DNA from: Limosilactobacillus ingluviei DSM 15946
GTDB taxonomy: Bacteria > Bacillota > Bacilli > Lactobacillales > Lactobacillaceae
Assembly: GCF_001435775.1 (NCBI RefSeq)
Contig: NZ_AZFK01000005.1
Location: 1 to 64,000, forward strand
Direction: 5' to 3'
DNA length: 64,000 nucleotides
Both the position numbers and the translations under genes were made by a program. Position 1 is the first letter of the stretch. The number at the start of each line of letters is the position of its first letter. Below, in pieces: positions 32,786 through 42,657 of the stretch. Below the pieces are notes generated by a model. That model worked only from the letters and a program-made list of their open reading frames with translations. It had not been told where the DNA came from and did no database searches.

Positions 32786-32900
32786 CCCGAAATGTCAATT
32801 TAAGTTAGAAAGAAAGTAGTTGCTCATCGGTGACATGCTTCATGAATACCTCGTAAGGTGTTTGATAGCCCAACGACTTGCGGGGAATATTGTTCCGGTG
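32786..32900 (-). mobile_element. IS30-family transposase 3' remnant
   Basis: On the minus strand the reading NNIPRKSLGYQTPYEVF plus MKHVTDEQLLSF ends at a TAA (32805-32807). It matches the C-terminus of IS30-family transposases. Past the stop is a TTGACATTTCGGG end sequence at about 32786-32798, which may be the terminal repeat. The rest of the element is gone: the remnant ends abruptly near 32900 where lipoprotein-like sequence starts on the plus strand. Confidence 0.7.
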
Positions 32901-32968
32901 GCTGGACCTTTTCCGGAGATGGCTACACGGCCACCGTTGGAGACGACGGAAGCATTTCACATAACTGA
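32897..32968 (+). pseudogene. 3' remnant of a second lipoprotein gene
   Basis: The frame reads GGWTFSGDGYTATVGDDGS then ISHN and a TGA. It is identical in protein to the C-terminus of the lipoprotein at 32989-33447, with silent differences in DNA. It has no start or 5' part; the IS30 scar lies at its left edge. It is evidence of an old tandem pair. Confidence 0.75.
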
Positions 32969-32988
32969 TTTTTGGGGGAGTAAACAAA

Positions 32989-33447
32989 ATGAAAAAGTTA
33001 GGTTTAATCTGTGTCACCCTGCTAGTTGGGCTGTCATTGTCAGCCTGCAATAACCTGGCGTCACAGCAGTCACATAAAGCAAGTAGTAGTTCATCTACCA
33101 AGGTAGTTAAGCACCACCACAAGAAGCGTCACCAAAAGTCCCAGAGCTCGTCCGTATCTTCATCTAGTTCTACTAGTCAGACCAATCAGCAATCCCAGAG
33201 TCAGTCGTCGAGCGTCCAATCCACCCAATCTAGTGAGAGCTCGCAACCGGCCGCATGGAGTAGTCAACAGCAGACTCGTAATCAAGCCGCCCAAAATGGT
33301 GGCCCCACTACCGAGGACCAGGCCCGTGCGATGCTTGGCGGTGCTAATGGTGACCTGCAGGCAACGAGAACTTCCAACGGGTGGACCTTTTCCGGAGATG
33401 GCTACACGGCTACTGTCGGGGACGATGGGAGCATCTCGCATAACTAA
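32989..33447 (+). CDS. Lysogeny-module lipoprotein
   Basis: 152 residues. A lipoprotein signal (MKKLGLICVTLLVGLSLSAC, lipobox LSAC, Cys at 20), then a Ser/His/Gln-rich linker (about 21-105) and a small C-terminal domain (PTTEDQARAMLGGANG and WTFSGDGYTATVG). GGGGGAG before the ATG. A surface lipoprotein in the lysogeny module of a phage is typical of superinfection exclusion factors such as Ltp of phage TP-J34, but no direct family link to Ltp is visible. Confidence 0.7.
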   Translation: MKKLGLICVTLLVGLSLSACNNLASQQSHKASSSSSTKVVKHHHKKRHQKSQSSSVSSSSSTSQTNQQSQSQSSSVQSTQSSESSQPAAWSSQQQTRNQAAQNGGPTTEDQARAMLGGANGDLQATRTSNGWTFSGDGYTATVGDDGSISHN

Positions 33448-33503
33448 AGCATCCCCCGCTGGGGCAAGGGATGGATATAAATTATTTATTGGAGGCAATT
33501 ATA

Positions 33504-33926
33504 GTGAAAAAAGAAGTTAAAGTTATAGCAATTCCAGATGATACAAGAATTATCATTAACTATGGATATGAAGATGATGTAGATAGAGACGATTTGCCCT
33601 TTGGTAGTGAACCAAAGTATGCAAAAGTTGGTCAACAAATAGTTGTAGAATCGAAAGGCATGGAGTTGACTGACCCCGATACAAATGAACCACTAGGTAG
33701 TTATAACCCTCCAATTGATTACTTAGAAATCACTGATGTTCGTGATAAGTATTCAATTGCTAGAAAGAAAGTATCAAAAAGCCTTAACTCTTCCAGTGTC
33801 CCTCCTCTTATCAAAGAGGCCTCATCGCCAAAATTTAAAAACTTAAATGTAAATAACTCAGATGTAAAAAATATCAAGCCTGATCAAGTTATTTCAGTGG
33901 GAGATATTGTTGAATTTGTTGATTAA
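33504..33926 (+). CDS. Lysogeny-module protein, unknown function
   Basis: 140 residues from GTG 33504 (MKKEVKVIAIPDDTRIII), with GGAGGCAA upstream; a longer ATG start lacks a site. It has two beta-rich ends, KVIAIPDDTRIIINYG and PDQVISVGDIVEFVD, joined by a linker. The pairs suggest a duplicated FlgT-C-like/OB beta domain with an I-x-x-G-D-x-V motif. Seen as accessory proteins in lactobacillar prophages. Confidence 0.5.
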   Translation: MKKEVKVIAIPDDTRIIINYGYEDDVDRDDLPFGSEPKYAKVGQQIVVESKGMELTDPDTNEPLGSYNPPIDYLEITDVRDKYSIARKKVSKSLNSSSVPPLIKEASSPKFKNLNVNNSDVKNIKPDQVISVGDIVEFVD

Positions 33927-33930
33927 CAAG

Positions 33931-33959
33931 TTGACTAAAAATAGACTATACGGTACTAT
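33931..33959 (+). promoter_or_regulatory. Promoter of the AbiF-like RNA
   Basis: TTGACT at 33931-33936 and TACTAT at 33954-33959 with a 17-base spacer, right after the previous gene's stop. Confidence 0.8.
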
Positions 33960-33965
33960 AAAGGT

Positions 33966-34037
33966 GTCTGAGATGGGTTTCCTAGATGAGACCTGCGAAA
34001 AAGAGCCTTTCTACTGTATAGTGGGGAGGCTCTTTTT
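33966..34037 (+). ncRNA. Structured RNA upstream of the AbiF-like gene
   Basis: A transcript of about 70 bases from the promoter at 33931-33959. It has a 5' element GTCTGAGATGGG...AGATGAGACC and ends with an 11-bp perfect terminator stem AAAAAGAGCCT / AGGCTCTTTTT (33998-34008 and 34027-34037). The 3' arm of this stem contains GGGGAGG (34023-34029), the only ribosome-binding site for the toxin-like gene, starting 10 bases later. Rfam describes an abiF RNA motif in this location; I cannot align to it here. Confidence 0.68.
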
Positions 34038-34039
34038 GC

Positions 34040-35041
34040 ATGTCTAAAAATTTTAAGCATCCGTATAAATCTTTCGATGAGCAAATAGCAATTTTAAAAA
34101 GTCGCGGTGTGGAAATAAACGATTACGAATTTGCTAAAAATGCTTTAATGACATTTCCATACTACTCTATTATTAATGGCTACAAAGATATGTTCTTGAA
34201 GCAAAAAGAACCCGATATATATCGAACGGGAACTTCTTTCGAAATGTTATATCAAGTTCATTGGATTGATGTTCAAGTTAGCAATATTATTTTTAAATAC
34301 TCACTAGCAGTAGAAGAACGGCTAAAAGCCCTTGTTTCAAATATAGTAGCTCGAAACTTTTCTATCGATGAAGAAAAGTACTTAGATAAAAGAAATTACA
34401 GTAAAATAAGAGCGCAACGTGGCAAAATCAGCGATTTTATGAATGCAATTGAAGATGCTAAGCAAAGCAGCAAGATCGCCCAACACTATATAGATGAAGA
34501 AGGCAATTTACCACCATGGATAGCGGCAGAAGTTATTAGCTTTGGCTCTATGGTAAATTGGTATTCCACCTTATCGATTAACGAAAAGAAAGAAGTTGTA
34601 AACATTTTCCTTCAAAGAATGCCAAAGCATGAGAATGTTACAACTGACGATAAACTGCAATTCTGCAAAATTTGTTTAGAACAAGTTTATAGATTTAGAA
34701 ATCTCTCGGCCCATGGTAATAGAACCTTTAAGTTGCGGCTTAAGGAATCTGACACACAAAAAATACGTTTTTTAAAGGAGTTCTCAATTTCGTTTCTTTA
34801 TAAAACTAAGAACGGGGAAGAATTACCCCGTAATGGGCTTTTTTCAATTATAGTTAGTATTATTGTACTTCTAGACGATCAATATCTTATATCTACTATG
34901 ATCGATGAGCTGGAATCAGTTGTTAATACTTATGGGAATCAAAACCTTTTTAACGGTAAAAGCATCTACGATTTATTTGAAGTTGATAAAGATTTTATTT
35001 CAAGACTGCAGGAATTTATGAACATGAAATTTCCTTCATAG
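34040..35041 (+). CDS. Abi-2 family (AbiD/AbiF-like) HEPN protein
   Basis: 333 residues. N-terminal FKHPYKSFDEQIAILKSRG and YYSIINGYK are the typical Abi_2 beginning; a HEPN-type R-x4-H motif (RNLSAH, about residues 220-225) follows. AbiD/AbiF proteins are abortive infection systems; HEPN R-x4-H motifs are usually metal-independent RNase sites. AT-rich compared with the core phage. Its translation seems controlled by the RNA hairpin just before the ATG. Confidence 0.85.
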   Translation: MSKNFKHPYKSFDEQIAILKSRGVEINDYEFAKNALMTFPYYSIINGYKDMFLKQKEPDIYRTGTSFEMLYQVHWIDVQVSNIIFKYSLAVEERLKALVSNIVARNFSIDEEKYLDKRNYSKIRAQRGKISDFMNAIEDAKQSSKIAQHYIDEEGNLPPWIAAEVISFGSMVNWYSTLSINEKKEVVNIFLQRMPKHENVTTDDKLQFCKICLEQVYRFRNLSAHGNRTFKLRLKESDTQKIRFLKEFSISFLYKTKNGEELPRNGLFSIIVSIIVLLDDQYLISTMIDELESVVNTYGNQNLFNGKSIYDLFEVDKDFISRLQEFMNMKFPS

Positions 35042-35086
35042 AAAATGATTTTATGTCCAAACCCTGATGACGTAAAAAGCTGGTAA

Positions 35087-35125
35087 ATGAAAAAAGCCCA
35101 TCCCCTACTGGCATAGGAGATGGGC
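35087..35125 (-). terminator. Minus-strand-oriented hairpin between abi and int
   Basis: GCCCATC...GATGGGC with pairing extended to 11-12 bp (35096-35125), followed on the minus strand by TTTTTT. No minus-strand gene ends here; it may protect the lysogeny module from transcription entering from the right. Confidence 0.55.
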
Positions 35126-35128
35126 CGA

Positions 35129-35168
35129 GGGTTGATAAAGCATTGGTCTACGCTATCAACCCTTTCAT
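35129..35168 (+). terminator. Terminator after the AbiF-like gene
   Basis: GGGTTGATA (35129-35137) and TATCAACCC (35154-35162), a perfect 9-bp stem, followed by TTTCATT on the plus strand. Confidence 0.55.
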
Positions 35169-35198
35169 TATACACAATTAAATAATGGAGGGACAACT

Positions 35199-36374
35199 AT
35201 GTGGATAGAAAAACGTTCCGTGCATGGTAAAACCCGTTACTGTTTCATTGAACGGTACAAATCATCATTGACCGGTCATTATCGCCGAGTATCTGTGACA
35301 TACGGTAAGAAGACCCCACAAGTGGTTAAAGCGGCCACCAGGGAGTTGGAGGAGAAGATTCAGAAGGCCCTCGCAGAAGAAGGTCGCGCTGTTCGTAAAA
35401 TCACCATGCAAGAACTGGAAACCAAGTTTCTGGATGACTACGAAAAACAGGTCCGATATAACACCTATCACAACGGCGAAATTTTTCTCGATGAGTTTGT
35501 TAAAGCCTGTGGACCAAGTACGCGTCCAAGTGCCATTACAACTGTGTGGTTAAACCGTTACTTTAACGATCAGCTATACCGCGATAAACTTCCTCTAACC
35601 AATGGGACAGTTAAATCGAAGAAGAGCGCTATTAATCTGCTTTTCAATTATGCTGTCAGTTTCGGCTTTCTCAGCGAGAACCCTATGGATAAGGTCAGGA
35701 TAACGTGGAAGGACGAGACCGCCCGGCGCCGGGATGAGATTGAAAATAAATATCTCACCATAGATGAATACCACAGTATTATTAATGATTGCATTGATCG
35801 TAATATGCAGTACTACGCTGATGCTTTTCAGTTACAATTCTTAACTGGAATACGGTTCGGTGAATTGTCTGGTCTGCAAGTGAACGACATAATCAAAGAA
35901 AATGGCAAAGTCTACCTAAGAATCGATGGCACAATGATCTGGAAAAAGAAGCCTTATCGACATTTTCTTTCTCATGAACCTAAGACGTTCGCTGGTTTAA
36001 GAACCATCACCCTTTCCCCTATTGCTGCTAATATAGTTGAGCAACACGCACGAGGAAAAGATGAGAACGCCCTACTGTTTGCCATCAATCAGACGGCAAT
36101 CACATATGATCAACAGAAGCCTCTTAATGTTAACAACGCCAATCAATATCTGAAGCGAGCTGTTGAACGACAAAAGATCGATAAAAACGTTACTACTCAC
36201 TACTTTCGCCACACTCATGTTTCTGTCCTGGCAGATATGGATGTTCCACTACGAGTAATCCAGAAACGCGTTGGTCACGCTAAAGGTGATATAACAACAC
36301 AAATCTATATGCACGTCACTAAACAAGCCCAAGATGACTTTGAAAATCAGATTGGTAAAATTGATAAACTTTAA
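35199..36374 (+). CDS. int: Tyrosine-family phage integrase
   Basis: 391 residues. N-terminal AP2-like arm-binding domain (about 1-65), a SAM-like core-binding domain (about 70-165) and the catalytic domain with Arg in FLTGIRFGEL, H-x-x-R in THYFRHTH and the nucleophile Tyr in TQIYMHV. It carries out site-specific recombination. It is the outermost prophage gene on the right, ending 107 bases from polC, so the attachment site is next to it. Confidence 0.97.
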   Translation: MWIEKRSVHGKTRYCFIERYKSSLTGHYRRVSVTYGKKTPQVVKAATRELEEKIQKALAEEGRAVRKITMQELETKFLDDYEKQVRYNTYHNGEIFLDEFVKACGPSTRPSAITTVWLNRYFNDQLYRDKLPLTNGTVKSKKSAINLLFNYAVSFGFLSENPMDKVRITWKDETARRRDEIENKYLTIDEYHSIINDCIDRNMQYYADAFQLQFLTGIRFGELSGLQVNDIIKENGKVYLRIDGTMIWKKKPYRHFLSHEPKTFAGLRTITLSPIAANIVEQHARGKDENALLFAINQTAITYDQQKPLNVNNANQYLKRAVERQKIDKNVTTHYFRHTHVSVLADMDVPLRVIQKRVGHAKGDITTQIYMHVTKQAQDDFENQIGKIDKL

Positions 36375-36384
36375 AATCAAAAAA

Positions 36385-36419
36385 GCGGTGCTGAAATCAA
36401 TCAGCACCGCTTAATTTTT
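36385..36419. terminator. Bidirectional terminator after int
   Basis: GCGGTGCTGA / TCAGCACCGC stem (36385-36394 and 36401-36410), flanked by A run on the left and TTAATTTTT on the right; works for int on the plus strand and for polC on the minus strand. Confidence 0.8.
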
Positions 36420-36480
36420 GCCCATTTTGTGCCCATTTGAGGGCTTACAAAATCGAAGTATTAATTTTATTATCATCTAA
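36420..36480. other. Probable prophage attachment region (right end)
   Basis: Sixty bases between the integrase terminator and the polC stop codon, with no gene. The core should lie here or in the last codons of polC; the partner site is outside the window. Confidence 0.4.
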
Positions 36481-39400
36481 TTACAGATCAGAGAACAGAT
36501 CAAGCTGGTTACTATCTGGAAGCCCGTCCAAAACGTGGTTTACCGTCATGAACTCAATTAAGGTCTTAGAAACCTTCCCCCGCTCTGCCAAGTCTTCCTT
36601 GGACAAGAAGGGCCGTTCTTCGCGCGCCGCAACAATCTGCTTGGCCACGTTCAGCCCCAACCCCGGGATCGCCCGGAACGGAGCAATCAGGGTGTTGCCG
36701 TCAATCAACCAATCGCTGGCGTCGGAACGTTCCAAGTCGACCATTTTGAATTCAAAGCCGCGTTCCAGCATTTCGTTGGCCAATTCGAGGATCGTCATCA
36801 GGTTCTTTTCCTTGGCCGAGGCCTCGTTGCCCTTGTCGTTGATTTCCTTAATCGCGGCTTTGACGGCGTTTTTGCCGTGGGCCATGGCAACGACATCGAA
36901 ATCGTCGGCCCGGACCGAGAAGAAGGCCGCGTAGTAGGTCAGCGGGAAATAAACCTTAAAGTAAGCAATCCGCAACGCCATTAAGACATAGGCCGCGGCG
37001 TGGGCCCGCGGGAACATGTACTTAATCTTTAAACATGAATCCAAGTACCATTGGGGCACGCCGACTTCTAACATCTTGGATTGCCACTCATCAGGAATCC
37101 CCCGCCCTTTACGCACGTGTTCCATCACTTGGAACGAGGTTTCCGAATCTAACCCGTAGTGAATCAAGTCGGTCATGATGTTGTCCCGGCACCCAATCAC
37201 GTTGGCAATTGTCGCCGTGCCTTGCTTAATCAGCTCTTGGGCGTTATCCAACCACACCCCGGTCCCGTGGGAAAGCCCCGAAATTTGCAACAATTGGGAA
37301 TAATTCTTCGGGTGGGTATCTTCTAACATTCCCCGTACAAAGCGGGTCCCGAATTCAGGCAGGCCCAGGGTCCCGGTCTTCGAATTGATCTGTTCTTCGG
37401 TTACCCCAAGGGCTTCGGGACTGGAGAACAGACTCATCACCCCTTCATCATCCATTGGTATCGTCGTTGGGTCAATCCCCGACAAATCTTGTAACGCCCG
37501 AATCATCGTTGGGTCATCATGCCCCAAAATGTCCATTTTCAAAAGGTTATCGTGAATGGAGTGGAAATCAAAGTGGGTCGTTTCCCACGCCGCCGTTTGG
37601 TCATCAGCCGGGTATTGAACCGGGGTAAAGTCATAAATTTCCTTGTCATCAGGGACGATAATAATCCCGGCTGGGTGTTGCCCCGTTGTCCGTTTGACCC
37701 CGGTTGCGCCTTTGGCCAACCGGTCCTCTTCCGCCCCGCGGAACTGCTGATCAGTATCGCGTTCATAAGCTTTAACGTACCCATAGGCCGTTTTATCGGC
37801 GACCGTCCCGATCGTCCCGGCCCGGAAAACGTTTTTCTCCCCAAACAAGACCTTCATGTAGTTGTGGGCGATTGGTTGGTAGTCCCCAGAGAAATTCAAG
37901 TCAATATCCGGGACCTTGTTACCCTTAAACCCTAAGAACGTTTGGAAGGGAATATCGTGACCATCCTTGACCATCAACGTGCCACACTCGGGACACGGCT
38001 TATCTGGCAAGTCAAAGCCTGAACTGTATTCCCCCTTCGTGTAGAAGTGGCTGTACTGGCAGTTGGGGCAACGATAGTGCGGCGGCAACGGATTAACTTC
38101 CGTAATCCCCGACAATGTCGCCACCACACTGGAGCCCACCGAGCCCCGGGACCCCACTAAATAGCCATCCTTATTAGATTTAGCCACTAACCGTTGCGCG
38201 ATCAAGTAGTGCACGGCAAACCCGTTCGAAACAATACTGTTCAATTCCAAGTTCACCCGGTCCTTGACCAGTTCCGGCAGTGGATCACCGTACCAAGCTT
38301 TGGCCGTGGCCCAGGTCCGATCCTGAATTTCTTGGTCCGCCCCCGCCATGTGCGGCGCATACAGCTTATCTTGGACCGGATGCAAGTCGCCAATTTGATC
38401 AGCAATCAAGTGGGTATTGGTAACCACGATTTGCTTGGCCACTTCCGGCCCCAAGAAGGCAAATTCCGCCAACATTTCGTCCGTCGTCCGGAAGTGCACG
38501 TCCGGCCGCTCAGTCTTATTTAAGAAGTTCGCGCCCCCCTGGGAGTTAATCAAAATCTTGCGGTAAATCTTATCCTCCGGATTTAAGTAGTGCACATCCC
38601 CGGTTGCCACCACGGGCTTGTTTACTTTTTCCCCCAACTTAACCATATTTTTAATGATTGATTCCAAATGGGCTTGGTCTTGGATCACCCCTTGCTCTAG
38701 CAAAGGCGCATAATTTGGCTTGGGTTGAACCTCAATAAAATCGTAAAAATCAACCAACCGCTTAGCTTCAGCGTAACCCTTTTGCATCATCGCGGTAAAG
38801 ACTTCACCACTGGCACAGGCCGTTCCCAGCAGTAACCCTTCCCGGTAATGCGCCAAAACGCTCCGCGGAATCCGCGGGACCCGCGCAAAGTACTTAACGT
38901 TACTCAACGAAACCAACTTATACAGGTTCTTCATTCCCGCTTGGGTTTGGGCCAAAATCGTCACGTGGAAGGGCCGGGCATGCCGGTAAGCCCCATTGTC
39001 GGTCATATGTTGATTTAAATCATCAACGTATTTGATGGCATAACGTTGCTCAGCCTCTTTCAAGAACAAGTGCAGTAACTTCCCCGTTGCTTCCGAGTCA
39101 AAGTTGGCCAGGTGGTGGTGTTCCAAGGCAATTTTAAACTTTTTGCTCAGGGTATTTAACCGGTAACCGCGCAAATTAGGGTACAAGAAGCGCGCCAAGG
39201 GCAAAGTATCAATGACCGGTGCTTCAATCGGGGCCTTGCCATGACGTTCGTAACCTGCGTTCATAAAGCCCAAGTCAAAGGAAACATTGTGACCGGCAAT
39301 AATTGCATCGGCACAAAAATCACGGAACAATTGGAAGACTTCTTCTTCCGACTTGGACCCGCGGACCATATCGTCCGTGATACTGGTTAATTCCGTGGTT

Positions 39401-40800
39401 TGTTGGGACAACGGGAAGCCCGGATCGATGAATTCGTCAAACCGGTCCAGCACTTCGCCATCTTTCATTTTTACCGCGGACAGCTGAATGACCTTGTCAT
39501 AAACGGCTGACAGACCCGTGGTTTCTACGTCGAAAATCACGTAAGTTTGTCCTTGCAGAGGCTGGTGATTTTCGTTGTACACCAGTGGCACCCCATCGTC
39601 GACTACGTTGGCTTCGACCCCGTACAGCATTTTAATTTTGCCCGCGGCTTTAAAGGCTTCGGGAAAGGCCTGGACATCGGCATGATCCGTAATGGCCAGT
39701 GCCGGCATTCCCCACTTAACGGCTTGCTTGGCGTAGTCCGTAATGGAATTAGTAGCATCCATCTGGCTCATTGTCGAGTGAACGTGGAGTTCAATTCGTT
39801 TTTCATCCGCGGGCGCTTGATCCTGGCGGGCGGGGTGCGAAATTTGATTGATGTCATACGCATTCAGCGTCAGATCTTTCATGTAATTGTCCTCTTGGAC
39901 TGACCCCCGAACCCGGATCCAATCGCCTTCATTTAAGCCTTCAAATTGCGCTTCTTCCTCTTGGTTGCGGGAGAATTTTTTAACCACGATCGACGAAGTG
40001 TAATCCGTGACTTCCAGCACCATCAGCTGGCGGCCAGAACGCAAGTCACGAATTTCCTTGGAAAAGACATACCCTTCCACGACCACACTGCGCTCTTCTT
40101 CCACAATCTCTTGCATCGCGATCACTTCAGCTTGCGGATTGATTGATTTGCCAATTACGACTGGTCCGTCTTGCGGCGCCGCAGCTTGGGCAGCAGCCTG
40201 CTTGGCTTGGTTGGCTTGCAGTTGCGCCAACGCTTTTTTCACCAGCGCAGCATCCTGAGCTTCTTGTTTTTGCTTTACTAAATCAATTTGGGCTTGGGAT
40301 TTGGCTTCGTCAACCACACCGCGGAAAGTAAACGTCGGAAACCCAACCCGTTGGTAGGCCCTTGCTAACGGTCCAAAGAATTTGTTTTCCATGAAAACTT
40401 TAATCTGTTCGTTTTCCAGCGGTACTTGAACTTGCTGGCCCACCAAATGGGGTTCCGTCTGTTCAGCTAATTCAACCGCCATTCCAGCTTGGCCAAAGGT
40501 TTGTTGCACCAAGGGCCGCCAGTAGGCAACTAACAAGTCCTGCGTTAAAGGTGCTTCATCAGCGGTAATTTGTAGGGCCACTTGTGCTTGCGCCAATTGA
40601 TAAAATGAAACCCGTAACGCTTGAAACAATCCCTGGTATACTTCCGCCGGCAAGAGGTGCGGAAAATGCAAGGTTAACTCCCAGACCCGCGATTTTTGGT
40701 GAACAATCACTGCCGCGACTTGCCCCTTCATCAGGGCCGGAGCGGAGTAATTAATCTGTTCAAGTAATTTGGTAAATTTTTCTTGCGGACTTAATGCCAC
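36481..40800 (-). CDS. polC: DNA polymerase III, PolC type, alpha subunit
   Basis: 1439 residues, GTG start after AAGGAGG. N-terminal domains, an OB domain (about 235-330), a PHP domain beginning with [16 protein letters not shown], the DEDD proofreading exonuclease inserted near residue 420-590 ([15 protein letters not shown]), then the polymerase core with [11 protein letters not shown], and the C-terminal helix-hairpin-helix and duplex-binding region. Main replicative polymerase of low-GC Gram-positives. Ends DLFSDL, clamp-binding type. Prophage integrated just after its stop. Confidence 0.98.
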   Translation of the reverse strand: MALSPQEKFTKLLEQINYSAPALMKGQVAAVIVHQKSRVWELTLHFPHLLPAEVYQGLFQALRVSFYQLAQAQVALQITADEAPLTQDLLVAYWRPLVQQTFGQAGMAVELAEQTEPHLVGQQVQVPLENEQIKVFMENKFFGPLARAYQRVGFPTFTFRGVVDEAKSQAQIDLVKQKQEAQDAALVKKALAQLQANQAKQAAAQAAAPQDGPVVIGKSINPQAEVIAMQEIVEEERSVVVEGYVFSKEIRDLRSGRQLMVLEVTDYTSSIVVKKFSRNQEEEAQFEGLNEGDWIRVRGSVQEDNYMKDLTLNAYDINQISHPARQDQAPADEKRIELHVHSTMSQMDATNSITDYAKQAVKWGMPALAITDHADVQAFPEAFKAAGKIKMLYGVEANVVDDGVPLVYNENHQPLQGQTYVIFDVETTGLSAVYDKVIQLSAVKMKDGEVLDRFDEFIDPGFPLSQQTTELTSITDDMVRGSKSEEEVFQLFRDFCADAIIAGHNVSFDLGFMNAGYERHGKAPIEAPVIDTLPLARFLYPNLRGYRLNTLSKKFKIALEHHHLANFDSEATGKLLHLFLKEAEQRYAIKYVDDLNQHMTDNGAYRHARPFHVTILAQTQAGMKNLYKLVSLSNVKYFARVPRIPRSVLAHYREGLLLGTACASGEVFTAMMQKGYAEAKRLVDFYDFIEVQPKPNYAPLLEQGVIQDQAHLESIIKNMVKLGEKVNKPVVATGDVHYLNPEDKIYRKILINSQGGANFLNKTERPDVHFRTTDEMLAEFAFLGPEVAKQIVVTNTHLIADQIGDLHPVQDKLYAPHMAGADQEIQDRTWATAKAWYGDPLPELVKDRVNLELNSIVSNGFAVHYLIAQRLVAKSNKDGYLVGSRGSVGSSVVATLSGITEVNPLPPHYRCPNCQYSHFYTKGEYSSGFDLPDKPCPECGTLMVKDGHDIPFQTFLGFKGNKVPDIDLNFSGDYQPIAHNYMKVLFGEKNVFRAGTIGTVADKTAYGYVKAYERDTDQQFRGAEEDRLAKGATGVKRTTGQHPAGIIIVPDDKEIYDFTPVQYPADDQTAAWETTHFDFHSIHDNLLKMDILGHDDPTMIRALQDLSGIDPTTIPMDDEGVMSLFSSPEALGVTEEQINSKTGTLGLPEFGTRFVRGMLEDTHPKNYSQLLQISGLSHGTGVWLDNAQELIKQGTATIANVIGCRDNIMTDLIHYGLDSETSFQVMEHVRKGRGIPDEWQSKMLEVGVPQWYLDSCLKIKYMFPRAHAAAYVLMALRIAYFKVYFPLTYYAAFFSVRADDFDVVAMAHGKNAVKAAIKEINDKGNEASAKEKNLMTILELANEMLERGFEFKMVDLERSDASDWLIDGNTLIAPFRAIPGLGLNVAKQIVAAREERPFLSKEDLAERGKVSKTLIEFMTVNHVLDGLPDSNQLDLFSDL

Positions 40801-40898
40801 GTTGTTCCCTCCTTAACCGAAAAGAAAACGACGCCAACAAATCATTTGCGGCCGCCCACCGGCAGCTGCTGGATTTATCAGCGACGTTTCAACTGCAA

Positions 40899-42626
40899 TT
40901 AAGCTTGTTGCAAGTTGTTTTGCAACAGAATTTGAATGGTATTGACTAATTCTTCAACCTTGACTTCGATGGTTTCACCAGTCTTGCGAATTTTGACTTC
41001 CACAATTCCTTCCGTGGCCTTTTTCCCAACCGTTACCCGAATTGGCAGCCCAATCAAGTCGGAATCGGCAAACTTGACCCCCGGCCGTTCCTTGCGATCA
41101 TCCAATAAGACTTCCAGGTTGGCTACTTCCAGTTGCGCCGTCACTTCATCCGCGACCCGCATTTGATCCGCGTTCTTAGCGTTAATTGGAATTACATGGA
41201 CGTCAAACGGAGCAATGCTGTCCGGCCAAACCAACCCGTTTTCATCGGCTTGTTGTTCAGCTACCGCCGACAGTAACCGCGTGATCCCGATCCCGTAGGA
41301 CCCCATGATCACATCCACCAGCCGGCCGTTTTGATCCAGAACTTGGGCGCCCATCTGCTTGGAGTAGTGCGTCCCCAGTTTAAAGATATGGCCAATTTCA
41401 ATCCCCTTGGTAAACTTTAGTGGCAAACCATCCGGGGCAATTTCGCCTTCTTGTACCAAGCGGAAATCGCCAAATGCATCCACCCGGAAGTCCCGGTCTA
41501 AATTGGCATTGATGTAGTGGTAGCCGTCGTCATTGGCACCACAAGCCATGTTTACCAAAACCTTGACGTATTCGTCAGCCAAGATCTTAACTTCTTGACC
41601 CACTCCCACCGGTCCTAAAGAACCCGGGTGAGCCCCTAAGTATTGTTCGGCTTCTTCTTCAGTTGCAAAGGTTAATTCCAAACAATCCAAGGCATTCTTC
41701 AACTTCGTTTCGTTGACTTCATCGTTGCCCCGCATCAAGACCATCACTGGTTGAACCGTCTCATCAGCCATTTTGGCCATAAACAACATCGACTTCAGAA
41801 TCTGACTGCTTGGCATCCCCAGGCTTTCGCCAGCTTCATCCACTGAGTGTGCCCCGGGGGTGGCCACCTTCGTCAATTCGGCCGGGGTCCCTTCTTGTTG
41901 TACCCCGGTAAATTGACTCGTCGCCTTTTCAATGTTGGCCGCATAATCACCATCCGTATAAACGATGATATCTTCACCAACGGCCGCTGGCGCAGAAAAT
42001 TCCTGTGAATTTTTGCCCCCCATGGTCCCGGAATCCGCCAAAATGACCTTGTAGTCCAAGCCAATCCGGTCAAAAATATTGCGGTAAGCAACTGCTTGCT
42101 TATCGTAGGCGGCATCTAATCCCGCCTGGTCGGCTGAGAAGGAGTACCCGTCTAACATTTCGAATTCCTTCCCGCGCAACACCCCAAACCGCGGCCGGTC
42201 TTCATCCCGGTACTTATCTTGCATTTGGTATAAGACCAGTGGCAACTTCTTGTACGATTTGATCGAATCCCGCATCAAGGCCGTAAACGTTTCTTCGTGG
42301 GTCGGGCCCATGATAAAGTCCCGGTCCCGCCGGTCCTTTAATTTGTATAAGTTGGCCCCATAGCTTTCGTAACGACCAGATTCTTTCCAAAGGTCCGCCG
42401 GTAAGAGGCCCGGCATCATCATTTCAACCGCACCGGCATTAGCCATTTCTTCGCGAATAATGTTTTCGATTTTGCGAATCACGCGGTAAGCCAGGGGCAA
42501 GTATGCCCACACCCCCGCGGAAACCTGGTAAACATACCCCGCCCGCACCATCATCTGATGACTGAGCGCTTCTGCATCGCTTGGCGCTTCCTTTTTAGTT
42601 GGAATTAAAATTTGTGATTGTTTCAT
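40899..42626 (-). CDS. proS: Prolyl-tRNA synthetase
   Basis: 575 residues from ATG 42626 (MKQSQILIPTKKEA). Class II motifs are seen: VYQVSAGVWAYLPLAYRV, motif 2 YRDEDRPRFGVLRGKEFEM, and motif 3 GSYGIGITRLLSA. The insertion editing domain (YbaK-like, about 230-390) and anticodon-binding C-terminus (about 470-565) are present, giving the bacterial ProS form. Charges tRNA-Pro. Confidence 0.97.
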   Translation of the reverse strand: MKQSQILIPTKKEAPSDAEALSHQMMVRAGYVYQVSAGVWAYLPLAYRVIRKIENIIREEMANAGAVEMMMPGLLPADLWKESGRYESYGANLYKLKDRRDRDFIMGPTHEETFTALMRDSIKSYKKLPLVLYQMQDKYRDEDRPRFGVLRGKEFEMLDGYSFSADQAGLDAAYDKQAVAYRNIFDRIGLDYKVILADSGTMGGKNSQEFSAPAAVGEDIIVYTDGDYAANIEKATSQFTGVQQEGTPAELTKVATPGAHSVDEAGESLGMPSSQILKSMLFMAKMADETVQPVMVLMRGNDEVNETKLKNALDCLELTFATEEEAEQYLGAHPGSLGPVGVGQEVKILADEYVKVLVNMACGANDDGYHYINANLDRDFRVDAFGDFRLVQEGEIAPDGLPLKFTKGIEIGHIFKLGTHYSKQMGAQVLDQNGRLVDVIMGSYGIGITRLLSAVAEQQADENGLVWPDSIAPFDVHVIPINAKNADQMRVADEVTAQLEVANLEVLLDDRKERPGVKFADSDLIGLPIRVTVGKKATEGIVEVKIRKTGETIEVKVEELVNTIQILLQNNLQQA

Positions 42627-42657
42627 GCGTAAAGTACTCCTTTGTACCAATTAATTT

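Larger units (their letters stand above)
1..36480. mobile_element. Temperate siphophage prophage (left end outside window)
   Basis: A complete order of phage modules is visible: integrase, lysogeny genes and repressor on the plus strand, then early replication genes, terminase, head, tail and holin genes on the minus strand. The right boundary lies between the integrase terminator near 36410 and the 3' end of polC at 36481. The left attachment site and any endolysin gene are not in the window. Most late genes have clear families; one has a nonsense codon, so intactness as a functional phage is not certain. Confidence 0.95.

Noticed and set aside
32805-33122. A 105-codon minus-strand frame over the IS30 remnant and lipoprotein start
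   Set aside because: Only its last ~30 residues are real (IS30 transposase C-terminus). The rest is antisense to the lipoprotein gene and its duplicate.
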